A stretch of 64,000 nucleotides of DNA from Solihabitans fulvus (GCF_008386585.1 NZ_VUOB01000031.1:41190-105189); one strand, 5' to 3'. Shown: positions 40,785 to 50,670, counted from the first letter of the stretch. Notes: a model not told the origin generated them from the sequence alone. Numbers and translations: made by a program.

Positions 40785-41353
40785 GGCGTCGACCGGGCGG
40801 CCCGCCACTCCGGCGCGAGCACCGACCAGATCTCCAGGTCGTGCCGCACGCCGCCCCGGCGCGGGTTGCTCTCCCGCAGCACACCGTCCCTGCGCATCCC
40901 CAGCCGCCGGGCCACGCTGATGCTTGGCTGGTTCTGCGCCGAGACCTGCCACTCCACGCGGTGGATGCCACGCTCCTCCACGGCCCAGTCGATGATCACG
41001 CGCGCGGCCCTGGTCGCCAGTCCCCTGCCCGCCGCCGCCGGCTCCAGCCAACAGCCCGCCTCGGCGTTGCCGCGCTCGACGTCCATCACCCGGAACAGGA
41101 CGCCGCCGACCAGCGTGCCGTTCAGCCACGTTCCGTAGATCCGCCCGGTGTCGGCGATGGCCTTCTCCGCGTACCCCACCAGGAACGCGCGGGCCGACGC
41201 CAGATCCGTGACGGCGTCCGACAGACCGATGTGTTGTCCGATGAACTCCCGTCCCCGGTCCATGTGCGCCAGGAACTCCCCGGCCCGCCACGGTTCGAGC
41301 GGACGCAGCTCCGCGCCGTCGTCGCCAAGGGACATCGAGAACATCGCGACCAT
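40781..41353 (-). CDS. RimJ/RimL-type GNAT acetyltransferase
   Basis: A 190-residue single-domain acetyltransferase. The acetyl-CoA loop is LEPAAAGRGLATRAARVIID (G-R-G-L-A-T). IHRVEWQVSAQNQPSISVARRLGMRRDGVLRE is the typical RimJ/L end, with the Asn of the SxxVARRLG turn. It probably acetylates ribosomal proteins or a small amine. Several in-frame ATGs (41353, 41344, 41338) are possible; none has a clear ribosome site. Its stop lies in the fourth unit of the 14-bp repeat. Confidence 0.83.
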   Translation of the reverse strand: MVAMFSMSLGDDGAELRPLEPWRAGEFLAHMDRGREFIGQHIGLSDAVTDLASARAFLVGYAEKAIADTGRIYGTWLNGTLVGGVLFRVMDVERGNAEAGCWLEPAAAGRGLATRAARVIIDWAVEERGIHRVEWQVSAQNQPSISVARRLGMRRDGVLRESNPRRGGVRHDLEIWSVLAPEWRAARSTP

Positions 41354-41498
41354 CCATGATCGAAGTCACCGAACCACGGGAGACTCCCAGGAACGGTGGC
41401 CTCGGCGCAAGCCGTTTCGCCGCGGCCGCTCCCGACGGCGGCGCCGAGGACCGCTCATGGCAGGTCCCCGGCGCCAGATCGGGTGGGCAGTCCGCGCG

Positions 41499-44147
41499 TC
41501 AGCTCACGTTGACGGCGGTGTCGTCGATGACGAACGAGGTCTGCTTGGTGTAGTCCTCCGCGCCGGTGAACTTCAGCGTGACGGTCTGCCCGGCGTAGGC
41601 GGCCAGGCTGAAGCTCCGCTTGGCGTAACCGGTGTTGTGGTCAAGGTTGGAATAGGTCGCCAGGGTCGAGAGCACCGTGCCGGAACCGTTGAGCACCTGG
41701 ACCTTGAGCGTGTCGTACGCGGTGGAGGTCGTCGTCTCCGCGGTGTCGACGTGCAGCCAGAAGTTGAAGTCGTAGGTGCTGCACCCGGCCGGCAGGGCGA
41801 CCGACTGCGACAGCGTGTCGGTGTGGGTGGTGCCGTAGCCGTCCAGCCAGGCGTCCCAGCTGCCGGTGTGCGCGGGCTCGTTGCTGCTGTTGTTGACCAC
41901 GCCGGACGACGCGGACCACGGCGCGGCGGTGCCGGTCTCGAAACCGGGGTTGCCCAACGGTTGGGACACGGGGCAGCCGCTGGGAGTGCCGGTCGCCTCG
42001 TTGCTCTGCGCGCCCTCGCCGAGGGCGTTCACGGCGGTCACCTTGTAGTAGTACGCCTGGCCGTTGGTGAGACCCGTGTCCGTGCAGGAGAGCACGGCGC
42101 CGAGTCCGCTACAACCGCCCGAGGTCAGCAGCGTCTCGCCGCCGCTCGCCGTGCCCCGGTAGACCTTGTAGGAGGTGATGGACACGCCCCCGTTGTTGGC
42201 CGGGGCCGTCCAGTTCAGGGCGACCTGGCCGTTGCCGGCGTTCGCGGTCAAGCCCGTCGGCGCACCGGGTGGCGTCCCTGCGATCGGCGAGGCGGTGATC
42301 GTCACGGTCGACGTGGCCGTGTTGGCCGGCGCGGAACTGTCGGTGACCGTCAGCGTCGCGGTGAACGTCCCGGCGGAGTTGTAGGTGTGGCTGGGGTTCT
42401 GCTGCGTGCTCGCCGCCGAACCGTCACCGAAGTTCCAGCTGTAGGAGTACGGCGGGGAGCCGCCCGTCGCGGTGCCGGTGAAGGCGACCGTCAACGGGAC
42501 CTGGCCGGACACCGGCGTCGCGGCGGCGGTGACCGCGAGCGGGTTGCCGACGGCGTTGACCGTGGTCGTCACGGTCGACGTGGCCGTCTTCGCCGGCGTG
42601 GAACTGTCGGTGACCGTCAGCGTCGCGGTGAACGTCGCGGCGGAGTTGTAGGTGTGGCTCGGGTTCTGCTGCGTGCTCGCCGCCGAACCGTCACCGAAGT
42701 TCCAGCTGTAGGAGTACGGACCCTGGCCGCCGGTGGCCGAACCGGTGAAGGACACGCCCAGCGGTGCGTTGCCCGTGGACGGGGTGCCGTTGGCCGTGGC
42801 CGACAGTGGTGCGGTGCCCTGGGTCCAGAGGTCCCCGAGCGGGTCACCGAGGCCCGACTGGTCGGCGGTCGTCATGGGGAACGTCGCGAGGCCGATGCTG
42901 TTGTTCGGGTCGATGGCGCCGGGGTGCACGTTCTCCATCACGCGTTCCATCGCGGCGAGCACGTTGTCCGTGGTGTAGGCGACGTGGCTGACGTAGTGCT
43001 GCTTCAGGTAGGTCGGCGAGGCCACGATGACGGTCGGCACGCGGTAGGTGTTGCTGACGTGGTCCGGGCCGTTGCTGCCGTTCTGGGTGTCGTCCTCGGT
43101 CACCACGATGAGCGTGTTGTCCTTGTAGGACGCGTTGTTCATGATCGAGTCCACAACCGACTTGGTCGCCGCGTCGTTCTTCGGGATGTCCTGGTACGTG
43201 CCAGGGTGGTCGTTGAAGAGTTCGACATAGGAGTAGGTCGGCAGGCCGTTGGACGCCACGAAGTTCATGTAGTCGTTCGCGATCACCTGGTCGTCGTCGT
43301 TCTGGCCGCAGCAGGTGTAGTGGTTGTAGTTGAGCTCTTCCGGGATGCTCGTGCCCGGCCGGTTGACCGGCAGCGCCTCGATGGCGTTGGTGGCCGGGTT
43401 GCGCCAGTAACCGCTGCCGGTGTTGAGCATCCAGTAGAAGTCGCCGTTCATGATGAACGGGAAGGTGCCGCTCGAGTTCTTCAGGAAACGGTCGAACTGC
43501 GTCCCGCTGGCGGCAGGGTAGGACTGCTGCTGCGAGTGGGAGGCGGACTGGGCCGAGAACAGCCACCAGTGGTTGGGGCCGCTCGGGGGCTGGGTGCCCG
43601 TGCTGTAGCTGTCCAACAGCGCGTAGTTCTTGGCGAGCGTGTGGAGGTTGGGCACGGAGCTCACGTGGTTCGTGCCCTGCACGACGCCGTTGCAGCCCGC
43701 CTGGATCGTGCTGGCGCAGTCGCCGAGGTAGTCGTCGAAGGTGTGGTTCTCCCGGTACAACACCACGACGTGGGTGAACGGCGGGAAGTAGGGGGCGGTC
43801 GGGCTGGCCGACGCCACCTTCGACTGCGCCGACGTGGTCGCCCACTGGTTGTCGAGGTGGAAGTTCTTCGGCTGCGGGAACTGCGTGAACTCGACGCCCT
43901 TCTTGGCGAAGGTCGCGCCGGTGCAGTCGTAATCGTCGGCCTTGTACGATTGCGGGCGATCACCCTGGGGAAGATCCTTAGCGTCCTCGGGGTCAGCGCT
44001 GGCGTCCCAGTTCTTGATCGTGCATGAGCCGACGCCCGTCGCCGGGCGAGCTGCCGCCGCTTCGGCCTGGTCAGAGGCGTCCTCGTGGCCGATGAGCAGG
44101 CTCGCGATAACCGCGCCGATCGCTAATGCTGGCTTCCATCGCATCAT
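41499..44147 (-). CDS. Exported phosphoesterase (phospholipase C/acid phosphatase family) with PKD and FN3 domains
   Basis: An 882-residue protein with a signal peptide. The catalytic domain (about 60-430) is of the PF04185 phosphoesterase family: VVVLYRENHTFDDYLGD, NHWWLFSAQSAS and IVVTEDDTQNG supply the metal-binding Glu/Asn, His and Asp-Asp motifs. Two PKD domains follow (YSYSWNFGDGSAASTQQNPSHTYN in both), then one FN3 domain (GLTANAGNGQVALNWTAP) and a C-terminal jelly-roll-like domain (NPGFETGTAAPW...). The modular tail would bind polymers. The ATG at 44147 has GAAGGAG six bases upstream; the frame is open to 44204 but that extension is not signal-like. Confidence 0.87.
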   Translation of the reverse strand: MMRWKPALAIGAVIASLLIGHEDASDQAEAAAARPATGVGSCTIKNWDASADPEDAKDLPQGDRPQSYKADDYDCTGATFAKKGVEFTQFPQPKNFHLDNQWATTSAQSKVASASPTAPYFPPFTHVVVLYRENHTFDDYLGDCASTIQAGCNGVVQGTNHVSSVPNLHTLAKNYALLDSYSTGTQPPSGPNHWWLFSAQSASHSQQQSYPAASGTQFDRFLKNSSGTFPFIMNGDFYWMLNTGSGYWRNPATNAIEALPVNRPGTSIPEELNYNHYTCCGQNDDDQVIANDYMNFVASNGLPTYSYVELFNDHPGTYQDIPKNDAATKSVVDSIMNNASYKDNTLIVVTEDDTQNGSNGPDHVSNTYRVPTVIVASPTYLKQHYVSHVAYTTDNVLAAMERVMENVHPGAIDPNNSIGLATFPMTTADQSGLGDPLGDLWTQGTAPLSATANGTPSTGNAPLGVSFTGSATGGQGPYSYSWNFGDGSAASTQQNPSHTYNSAATFTATLTVTDSSTPAKTATSTVTTTVNAVGNPLAVTAAATPVSGQVPLTVAFTGTATGGSPPYSYSWNFGDGSAASTQQNPSHTYNSAGTFTATLTVTDSSAPANTATSTVTITASPIAGTPPGAPTGLTANAGNGQVALNWTAPANNGGVSITSYKVYRGTASGGETLLTSGGCSGLGAVLSCTDTGLTNGQAYYYKVTAVNALGEGAQSNEATGTPSGCPVSQPLGNPGFETGTAAPWSASSGVVNNSSNEPAHTGSWDAWLDGYGTTHTDTLSQSVALPAGCSTYDFNFWLHVDTAETTTSTAYDTLKVQVLNGSGTVLSTLATYSNLDHNTGYAKRSFSLAAYAGQTVTLKFTGAEDYTKQTSFVIDDTAVNVS
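42301..42719 (-). repeat. Near-identical PKD-encoding repeats inside the phosphoesterase gene
   Basis: Segments 42301-42452 and 42568-42719 are nearly identical over 152 bp, offset by 267 bp (89 codons, in frame). Identity at synonymous positions shows a recent internal duplication or gene-conversion event between the two PKD domains. Confidence 0.75.
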
Positions 44148-44415
44148 CGAAAACTCCTTCGACAGAGCCGCAGGGCGTGGTACGTGACGACCACCGACAC
44201 CCATTAGGCCCGAGGCCCCGGACCCACCTCAAGTATTCGAGTCCACCGTTCACTTATCATTCGTTGACGGTTGACCAATGCGGGCGCGCGTATTTCGTGG
44301 AAGCCCACGAAAAGGACTCTTCGGAATTGGGTAAGATTGTCGGGGATGCGAACGCGCCGCACCACTGCGCCGGGTGGCGGTAGACGCGGCCCCGCCGCGT
44401 GCGTAGGACGGGAGC

Positions 44416-45822
44416 GTGACCCCGCGAAGCACACGCCGGACGTTCCTGACCGCCACGACCGCACTCGGCGCTGCCGTCATTGCGGGCGGCGCGGTCCCGG
44501 CCGGCGCGGCCGAGCTCGGCGATCGCGGACCGGGCGGACCGGTCCGCCCGCAGCAGCCGGACCAGGAGCTGCGGGCGATCCTCAGGGAGCTCGACGAGCG
44601 GCGGATCGAGGCAATCGTCCGGCAGCTTGCCTCGTTCGGCACGCGGCACACGGCGTCCTCGCAGACCGACCCGAACCGGGGCATCGGCGCCGCGCGCGAC
44701 TGGCTTTTCGGGCAGTTCCAACAGATCGCGGCGACCTCGGGCGGGCGGATGACCGTCGAGCTCCAGACCTACGTGCAGCCGCCAGCCGACCGGATCCCGG
44801 TGCCGACGACGATCACGAACGTCGTCGCGACCCTGCGCGGCGCGACCGATCCGACGCGCGTCTACGTCGTGTCGGGGCACTACGACTCGCGGTGCACCGA
44901 TGTCCTCGACTTCACCAGCGACGCGCCGGGCGCCGACGACGACGCGACCGGCGTCGCCGTGGCGATGGAGCTGGCGCGGCTGTTCGCCACCCGCCCGCCC
45001 GCCGCGACCGTCGTGTTCACCGCCGTGGCCGGCGAGGAACAGGGCCTCTATGGCTCGCGGTTCCAGTCCAAGCAGTACAAGGCGGCCGGCACGGACGTCC
45101 AGGCGATGTTCACCAACGACATCATCGGCGCGAGCCGCGCGGACGACGGCACGCACGATCCGTTCGCGATCCGGTTGTTCGCCGAGGGAGTGCCGACCGC
45201 GGAGACCCCCGCCGAGGCGTCGCTGCGCCGCAGCATCGGCGGCGAGAACGACTCCCCGCCGCGCCAGCTGGCCAGGTTCGTGCGGTCGGTCGCGGCGAAC
45301 GAGGCGACCGGCATGGACGTCCGGATCGTCTACCGCCGCGACCGGTACCTGCGCGGCGGCGACCACATCGGCTACCTCGAGCAGGGCTATCCGGCCGCGC
45401 GGTTCACCGAGCCGCACGAGAATTACGCGCACCAGCACCAGAACGTCCGCGTGGAGAACGGCCTCCAGTTCGGCGACCTGCCGGAGTTCTGCGACTTCGC
45501 GTTCACTGCGCGGGTCGGCCGGGTGAACGCGGCGGCGCTGTGGTCCCTCGCGAGCGCGCCGGGCACGCCGAAGGGCGCGCAGCTCCGCACGGCCGTGCTG
45601 GCCAACGACTCGGATCTGTTGTGGGACGCGGTGCCCGGCGCGGTGGGCTACGAGGTGCTGTGGCGCGAGACGACCGCGCCGGACTGGACGCACGTCATCG
45701 ACGTCGGCACCGCCCTGGCCGCGAAGGTGAACCTGTCCAAGGACAACGTCTTCTTCGGGGTTCGCGCGGTCGGCCCGAACGGCCACCGCAGCCCGGTCGC
45801 CTTCCCGTCCCCGACCAACTAA
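44416..45822 (+). CDS. Tat-exported M28-family metallopeptidase
   Basis: A 468-residue protein with a twin-arginine signal (STRRTFLTATTALGAAVIAGG). The zinc aminopeptidase domain shows all five expected ligand motifs: SGHYDSR (H), GADDDATG (D), AGEEQGLYGS (E), FTNDIIGAS (D) and ENYAHQHQN (H). It would release N-terminal residues from peptides outside the cell. The last ~90 residues resemble an FN3-like domain (LANDSDLLWDAVPGAVGYEVLWR). GTG start at 44416 with GGGAG. Divergent from the phosphoesterase gene; the 268-bp gap between the two starts (44148-44415) holds both promoters and no gene. Confidence 0.9.
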   Translation: MTPRSTRRTFLTATTALGAAVIAGGAVPAGAAELGDRGPGGPVRPQQPDQELRAILRELDERRIEAIVRQLASFGTRHTASSQTDPNRGIGAARDWLFGQFQQIAATSGGRMTVELQTYVQPPADRIPVPTTITNVVATLRGATDPTRVYVVSGHYDSRCTDVLDFTSDAPGADDDATGVAVAMELARLFATRPPAATVVFTAVAGEEQGLYGSRFQSKQYKAAGTDVQAMFTNDIIGASRADDGTHDPFAIRLFAEGVPTAETPAEASLRRSIGGENDSPPRQLARFVRSVAANEATGMDVRIVYRRDRYLRGGDHIGYLEQGYPAARFTEPHENYAHQHQNVRVENGLQFGDLPEFCDFAFTARVGRVNAAALWSLASAPGTPKGAQLRTAVLANDSDLLWDAVPGAVGYEVLWRETTAPDWTHVIDVGTALAAKVNLSKDNVFFGVRAVGPNGHRSPVAFPSPTN

Positions 45823-45870
45823 AGAACGGTTTCGGCCCGCGCGCGGTGTCCTGCTGGCACACTGGCCGCC

Positions 45871-46362
45871 ATGATCGAGACCGCATCGCTCGCAGGTTTC
45901 TGGGCCGCCCATGGCATCTGGAGCGTGTCCGATGGTGAGACGTTGATCCCGATGCTCGGCTACGAGCAGCCCGACGGCGAGCGCGGCATGACCCGCTTCG
46001 TGCTCGACGACCTCGGGGACGGCGCGCGTGCCGCCCAGGAAGCGTTGGAGGCCAACGCGGACGGCGCGCACCGCGCGGTGGCCGTGGTGGACGCCTACCT
46101 GCACCTGGAGGAGGGAAAGACCGACGCGTTGATCATCGACGCGGTCAGGTACGGTCTGACCCCGGGGACGATCAGGCTGGCCGTGCCGTACCGCCCGAAG
46201 ACCGACTCGACCGAGTTCGCCGTCCTGCGGCCGCAGATCATCGAGATCAACGGGTTCGACAGCCAGGACTTCGAGGCCGTGGCGGACGCGTTCTTCTCCG
46301 GCGTCGACTCGCACGAGCAGGCCGCCGCCGTGTGGAACGCCCACCTCGACCCGTCGGCCTGA
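45871..46362 (+). CDS. Hypothetical protein
   Basis: A 163-residue soluble protein (MIETASLAGFWAAHGIWSVSDGETLIPMLGYE). It appears alpha/beta with a repeated pattern of acidic helices (VLDDLGDGARAAQEALEANADGAHRAVAVVDAYL). I recognise no domain. It lies 48 bp after the M28 peptidase gene on the same strand and may be co-transcribed. Codon usage is normal for the region, so it is probably a real gene. Confidence 0.65.
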   Translation: MIETASLAGFWAAHGIWSVSDGETLIPMLGYEQPDGERGMTRFVLDDLGDGARAAQEALEANADGAHRAVAVVDAYLHLEEGKTDALIIDAVRYGLTPGTIRLAVPYRPKTDSTEFAVLRPQIIEINGFDSQDFEAVADAFFSGVDSHEQAAAVWNAHLDPSA

Positions 46363-46384
46363 CCGCCACCAGGGCGCCGAGCGG

Positions 46385-47254
46385 TCACAGCGCGGGCGGC
46401 CCCTGGTTGACGCGCCGCAGCACGGGCGCGAGCTGGTGGAGTTCGGCGCTGGTGATGAGCTGGCGCTCGTCCCACCAGGTCGCGCCCGCGTCGGCCAACG
46501 GCTGGATCAGGTCGCGTGCCTTGGCCGGGTCGCCGGGGCTGATCCCGCCGAGCACGATCTCGAACGGACTGTCCTGCCGGTCCTCCCGATGCCGGCGCAC
46601 GTAGTCGACCAGCTCGCGGACCTGTTCGACCGGCGGGGCCTGGCCGTGCCGCACGTCGGCGAACAGCGGGACGGCCCCGTCCCACCGGGCGGCCCGGCGC
46701 ATCGGCCTGCGGTTCGGCCAGAACCCGCCGACCCAGACCGGCGGACGGGGACGCTGCACCGACGCCGGCAACAGGGTCACGTCGTCGGCCACGAAGTGCG
46801 GCCCGTGATGGTGCACCGGCTCGCCGGACCAATAGCGTTGCAGCAGCCCCAAACCCTCGTCCAGGCGCTCGGCCAGCACGACCGGGTCGGTCGGCTCGCC
46901 GAAGCTGCCGAACTCGTCCGCGATCGGCCCGCCGAGGCCGGCGCCGAAGATCACCCGGCCGCCGCTGAGCGAGTCGAGGGTGGCCACCTGGCGGGCCAGC
47001 TGTTCCGGCCGCCGCCTGGCCACCGGAGTGACCAGCGTGCCGAGCCTGATCCGGGAGGTCGCCAGCGCGGCGGCGGTCAGCAGCATCCACGGATCCCCGA
47101 ACGGCTGGCCCCGACGAACCTGTTTGTCGTGCACGACGTGGTCCCAGATGAACAGCGCGTCCCAACCGGCGGCCTCGGCCTCCACGGCCACCCGCGCGAC
47201 CGTCCTGGCGTCGGCGAAGTCGCCGAAGTTCGGGATGTTGATCGAGAAGCGCAT
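46385..47254 (-). CDS. LLM-class (luciferase-like) oxidoreductase
   Basis: A 289-residue luciferase-like TIM-barrel protein: MRFSINIPNFGDFADARTV, then GWDALFIWDHVVHD, IRLGTLVTPVARRRPEQLARQVATLD and FGAGLGGP. This matches the actinomycete F420/FMN-dependent group. Start ATG 47254; the in-frame sequence upstream to 47290 lacks family similarity. The alpha/beta hydrolase gene precedes it by 41 bp on the same strand, so they may form a two-gene unit for oxidation and hydrolysis of an unknown substrate. Confidence 0.85.
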   Translation of the reverse strand: MRFSINIPNFGDFADARTVARVAVEAEAAGWDALFIWDHVVHDKQVRRGQPFGDPWMLLTAAALATSRIRLGTLVTPVARRRPEQLARQVATLDSLSGGRVIFGAGLGGPIADEFGSFGEPTDPVVLAERLDEGLGLLQRYWSGEPVHHHGPHFVADDVTLLPASVQRPRPPVWVGGFWPNRRPMRRAARWDGAVPLFADVRHGQAPPVEQVRELVDYVRRHREDRQDSPFEIVLGGISPGDPAKARDLIQPLADAGATWWDERQLITSAELHQLAPVLRRVNQGPPAL

Positions 47255-47295
47255 CCCGGCATCGTGCCCCGCAGTGACGCGGCCGGGCAATGGGA

Positions 47296-48108
47296 TTAAG
47301 CCTCCTCGTCGAGGAACTCCGCCAGCATCGGCAGCAGCAGGTCCACGCGCTTGGTGGCGTTCATGTGCGTGGTGTTCGGGAGCACGGCCAGGTGCGAGCC
47401 GGGGATCAGCTCCTTCATCAGCGCGCCGTGCTCGATGGTGACGAAGTCGTGGTCGCCGATGATCAGCAGCGTCGGCGCGGTGATGCCGGCCAGCTGCTCG
47501 TCCGACCAGCCCTTCAGGTCGGCGTTCGAGCTGGACAGCGTGCCGAGGAACTCGTCGAAGTGCTCCGGGTGCGGCGACAGCCGCTGGTAGGCGTCGCGGA
47601 AGTCGGCGAAGTCCTGCGGCGTCGGCATCCTGGTCGACGTGGCGAACTTGGCGGGATCCATCAGGTCCCCGTGCATGCCGTCCGGCCGGACGCTGCCCGA
47701 GACCGGGATGATCGACCGGACCCTCGTCGGGTGGTTGACGGCGAGTTCCAGCGCTACCGCGGCGCCCATGCTGTGCCCGAGGACGTGCGCCCGGTCGATG
47801 CCGAGGTGGTCGAGCAGCGCGACGACGTCACCGGCCAGCGCGGCCGGGGTGATGGCCCGCTCGATGTCGGCCGTCCGGCCGTGCCCCTGGAGCTCGACGC
47901 CGATGACGAGGTGGGTGCGCGCGAGCGTCGGGATCAGGCCGGCGAAGTTCAGGTCGATCGTGAGCATCCCGCCGTGCAGCAGCACCAGCGGCGTGCCCCG
48001 GCCGTGCAGCTCGTAGTACATGTGCAGGCCGTTGACGTCGGCGTACCCGCTCCGGCCGGTGGCCTCGGTGCCGGTGGTGTCGCTGCCCGTGGTGCTGCCG
48101 TGGGTCAT
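47296..48108 (-). CDS. Alpha/beta-fold hydrolase
   Basis: A 270-residue alpha/beta hydrolase with the nucleophile elbow GHSMGA (Ser about residue 115), the oxyanion loop LLHGGML and the late acid/His region (IIGDHDFVT and PNTTHMN). A Thr/Ser-rich start of ~20 residues is non-hydrophobic, so the enzyme is cytosolic. AGAGGA precedes the ATG at 48108. The substrate is unknown. Confidence 0.88.
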   Translation of the reverse strand: MTHGSTTGSDTTGTEATGRSGYADVNGLHMYYELHGRGTPLVLLHGGMLTIDLNFAGLIPTLARTHLVIGVELQGHGRTADIERAITPAALAGDVVALLDHLGIDRAHVLGHSMGAAVALELAVNHPTRVRSIIPVSGSVRPDGMHGDLMDPAKFATSTRMPTPQDFADFRDAYQRLSPHPEHFDEFLGTLSSSNADLKGWSDEQLAGITAPTLLIIGDHDFVTIEHGALMKELIPGSHLAVLPNTTHMNATKRVDLLLPMLAEFLDEEA

Positions 48109-48232
48109 GACGTGATCCTCTCATCGATCCGAACGTCCTGCTGACGCTCGCGACTGTCGGTGCCGTCATGACCACGTCGATCGGCCGGACCCGGAATCGA
48201 CACGGCCGCGAAAAAATCTTGAGAATTCGCGC

Positions 48233-48278
48233 GCGGGACGCGAGTGCCCTGGTGCGGCGCCGGGCACTCGCGTCCCGC
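48233..48278 (-). terminator. Rho-independent-like terminator of the carbohydrate operon
   Basis: A perfect 16-bp stem (GCGGGACGCGAGTGCC / GGCACTCGCGTCCCGC) begins 7 bp after the stop of the minus-strand glycoside hydrolase gene. On that strand it is followed at about 17 nt by a T6 tract (48211-48216). Confidence 0.8.
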
Positions 48279-48284
48279 ACCCCG

Positions 48285-50594
48285 TCAGACCACGTCCGGG
48301 GTGTCCGTGAGGCCGTAGTAGATCCGGGGCGCGCCGTCGAGGCGGACGGTGACGTGGCCGGCGTTCACGGTCAGCGACCGCTCCCGGCCGATGCAGTCCA
48401 CCTCGCACACCGTCGAACCGGCGGCGACCAGCGTCAGGTCGGTCTTGGTCGGCCAGTCGTCGACCCACACCTCCGGCGCGGCGAAGTAGTCCGAGGCGGT
48501 GCTGTGGTTCGGGTTGAGCACGTAGCCGTCCTTGCGGCTCCAGAGGATCGACACCGGGCCGCTCGGCGTGCTGAACAGCAGGCCCTTCAGGTCCGGGTCA
48601 GGCAGGGTCAGCCAGCGGACGAAGGTCGCCTCGTCCAGGATCCGCGCGGCGGTCGCGTACGCCAGCAGGGACGGCTTCGCGCTGGTGTCGCGGTTCATCA
48701 GCCCGTAGTGGTACTCGGGATCGGCCGGGTTGGCGATCTGCGGCTTGCCGAGCACGCTGTCGTGCAGCTGGTACCAGTTCACGCAGCGCACGCCCTCCGC
48801 CCTGGCGAGCGCCAGGGTGAGCAGGACGTTCTCCGCGGCGTGCCGGTAGGTGTCGTGCCACCAGCTGTTCGGCATCGTGCACGCGTAGGACTCGGTCAGC
48901 CACAGCTCCTTCTGCCCGTACTCGGCGATCACCTGGCCCGCCTTGCGCAGGCTGCCGAGGAAGTTCCAGTACGTGCCGTTGGTGCCCATGGTCCAGTCAG
49001 AAGGCGCCGGCGCGTAGTCGGGGGTGAAGTTGCCCCGGCCGGGGTGGAAGGCGAACCCGTCGATGAGGTCCCAGCCGCCGACCTCGTGGAACTTCGTCGT
49101 CCACACGTAGTCCATGCCGGACAGGCCGCAGTTGAGCACCTTCGTCGACGCGCCTGCCGCGGTGAGCCGGTCGCGGACCGGGCGAAGGCCGTCCGACACG
49201 TAGGAGGCGGCGGTCTGGTCGGTCAGGAAAGGCCGGTTCAGCTCGTTGCCGACCTCGAAGTGGCGGGCGCCGGAACTGATCGCGAGCTGCGTGTTGGTGT
49301 CGGCCCACGCGGCGATCGCCGCCGGGGTGCCGCCGAGCGGAATGCCGTGCAGCTCGACGTTGTGCGCGATGCCGGCGGCGTCCAGGGTCGACACCGGCAG
49401 CCCGGGCGCCCCGTCGTAGGCGATGCGCACCCACCTGATGCCGAGCAGCTGGAGCAGGCCGAGCACGGCGTCCGCGTTGGGTTGCAGCAGCCAGGGATAG
49501 TTGGCGAGGCCGAACATGCTCGCGTCGCCGGCCCGGTAGTCGTAGCTGGGCAGCACGGTCAGGTTGGTGCGGGCGAACGCCTCGTCGCCGCCCGAGGTGA
49601 CCGAGGTCTCGGTGAACGCCATGCCGCTGGCCGGGGAGGTCACGGTGAAGGTGAAGTCCTGGACCGCGCCGGCGGCGACCGTGCTGTCGACGGTGCGGCT
49701 CGCCAGCACCTGGCCGTCGAAGTCCTTTGCCCACCAGGAGATCCGCACGTAGCGGGCGGTGCTGCCGCCGTTGACGACCTGGGTGTGCAGGTCCATCGGC
49801 TGGCCCGCGCTGTGCCACAGGTTGAACGGCTGGTCGGTCCACATCTCCACGCCGAGCGGCTGGGCCGCGCCGATCGCGCCGGCCGCCGGTGGCCGCATGG
49901 CACCGAGCACCAGGTCCGCGTCGGTGCTGGCGCCGCCCGAGGTGGCCGTCCCCGGCGCGTGCACCCAGGAGGCGGTGGTCCAGTCCGGGCGCGAGCCGGC
50001 GAGCCGGACGAACGCCTTGGTGTCGGGCCAGGTGTCCTGGTACACCACGCCGGCGTTGGTCTCGTAGGGCACGCCGCCGCCGGTGTCGCGGTTCCACCTG
50101 GTGAGCGCGGTGGCGGTCTCGGGCGCGGACGGGGTCAGCACGGTTCGGCCGATCATGAAACCGGCCGGCAGCAGCGTGGCCGGCCCGGTGACGTCCCAGT
50201 GCAGGTGCGCGTGGTGCGGCGTCACGTCGAACCGGCCGCGCACGGTGATTCCGTTGGCCGCAGCGGGCAGCGTGTAGTCGAGCTGGATCGCGGGGCGGCC
50301 GTCGGGCAGCGTGACGAGCGTCGGCGTCGCGCCGGTGGTCGGCTGGGATCCCGCGACGCTGTCCTTGATCATGAACCGGGCCAGCCTGATCCGGTCGACG
50401 CCTGCCCCGTCCCGGACGGTGACGCTGCCGTCGGCGGCCGCGGTCAGCGTGATGCCGTCGGCGGAGATGGTGACCGGGGTCGACGCGGCCTGCGCGACGC
50501 CAACGGGTAGCAGCGAGCCGGCCACGCCGGCGAGTGTCGTGCCGAGGAACAGGCGACGGGAGACGCCATGCTCGGCGGTGGGGTCGTCAGACAT
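48285..50594 (-). CDS. Tat-exported glycoside hydrolase (clan GH-A-like)
   Basis: A 769-residue protein with a twin-arginine signal (GVSRRLFLGTTLAGVAGSLL). A beta-rich N-terminal region (about 50-370) is followed by a TIM-barrel-like part. There GARHFEVGNELNRPF carries the NE of a clan GH-A acid/base, and ELWLTESYACTMPN supplies the probable nucleophile Glu; a small beta domain closes the protein. The family number cannot be set by eye. ATG at 50594 with GGAAAGGG. As last gene of the LacI operon it would cut the polysaccharide outside the cell whose products the ABC transporter imports. Confidence 0.82.
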   Translation of the reverse strand: MSDDPTAEHGVSRRLFLGTTLAGVAGSLLPVGVAQAASTPVTISADGITLTAAADGSVTVRDGAGVDRIRLARFMIKDSVAGSQPTTGATPTLVTLPDGRPAIQLDYTLPAAANGITVRGRFDVTPHHAHLHWDVTGPATLLPAGFMIGRTVLTPSAPETATALTRWNRDTGGGVPYETNAGVVYQDTWPDTKAFVRLAGSRPDWTTASWVHAPGTATSGGASTDADLVLGAMRPPAAGAIGAAQPLGVEMWTDQPFNLWHSAGQPMDLHTQVVNGGSTARYVRISWWAKDFDGQVLASRTVDSTVAAGAVQDFTFTVTSPASGMAFTETSVTSGGDEAFARTNLTVLPSYDYRAGDASMFGLANYPWLLQPNADAVLGLLQLLGIRWVRIAYDGAPGLPVSTLDAAGIAHNVELHGIPLGGTPAAIAAWADTNTQLAISSGARHFEVGNELNRPFLTDQTAASYVSDGLRPVRDRLTAAGASTKVLNCGLSGMDYVWTTKFHEVGGWDLIDGFAFHPGRGNFTPDYAPAPSDWTMGTNGTYWNFLGSLRKAGQVIAEYGQKELWLTESYACTMPNSWWHDTYRHAAENVLLTLALARAEGVRCVNWYQLHDSVLGKPQIANPADPEYHYGLMNRDTSAKPSLLAYATAARILDEATFVRWLTLPDPDLKGLLFSTPSGPVSILWSRKDGYVLNPNHSTASDYFAAPEVWVDDWPTKTDLTLVAAGSTVCEVDCIGRERSLTVNAGHVTVRLDGAPRIYYGLTDTPDVV

Positions 50595-50670
50595 CGGATT
50601 CCCTTTCCTGACAGGGGGACCACGGGTTCGTGCGGTGCTGCTGGTGCGGTTCACGGGGTTCGGTCGACGG

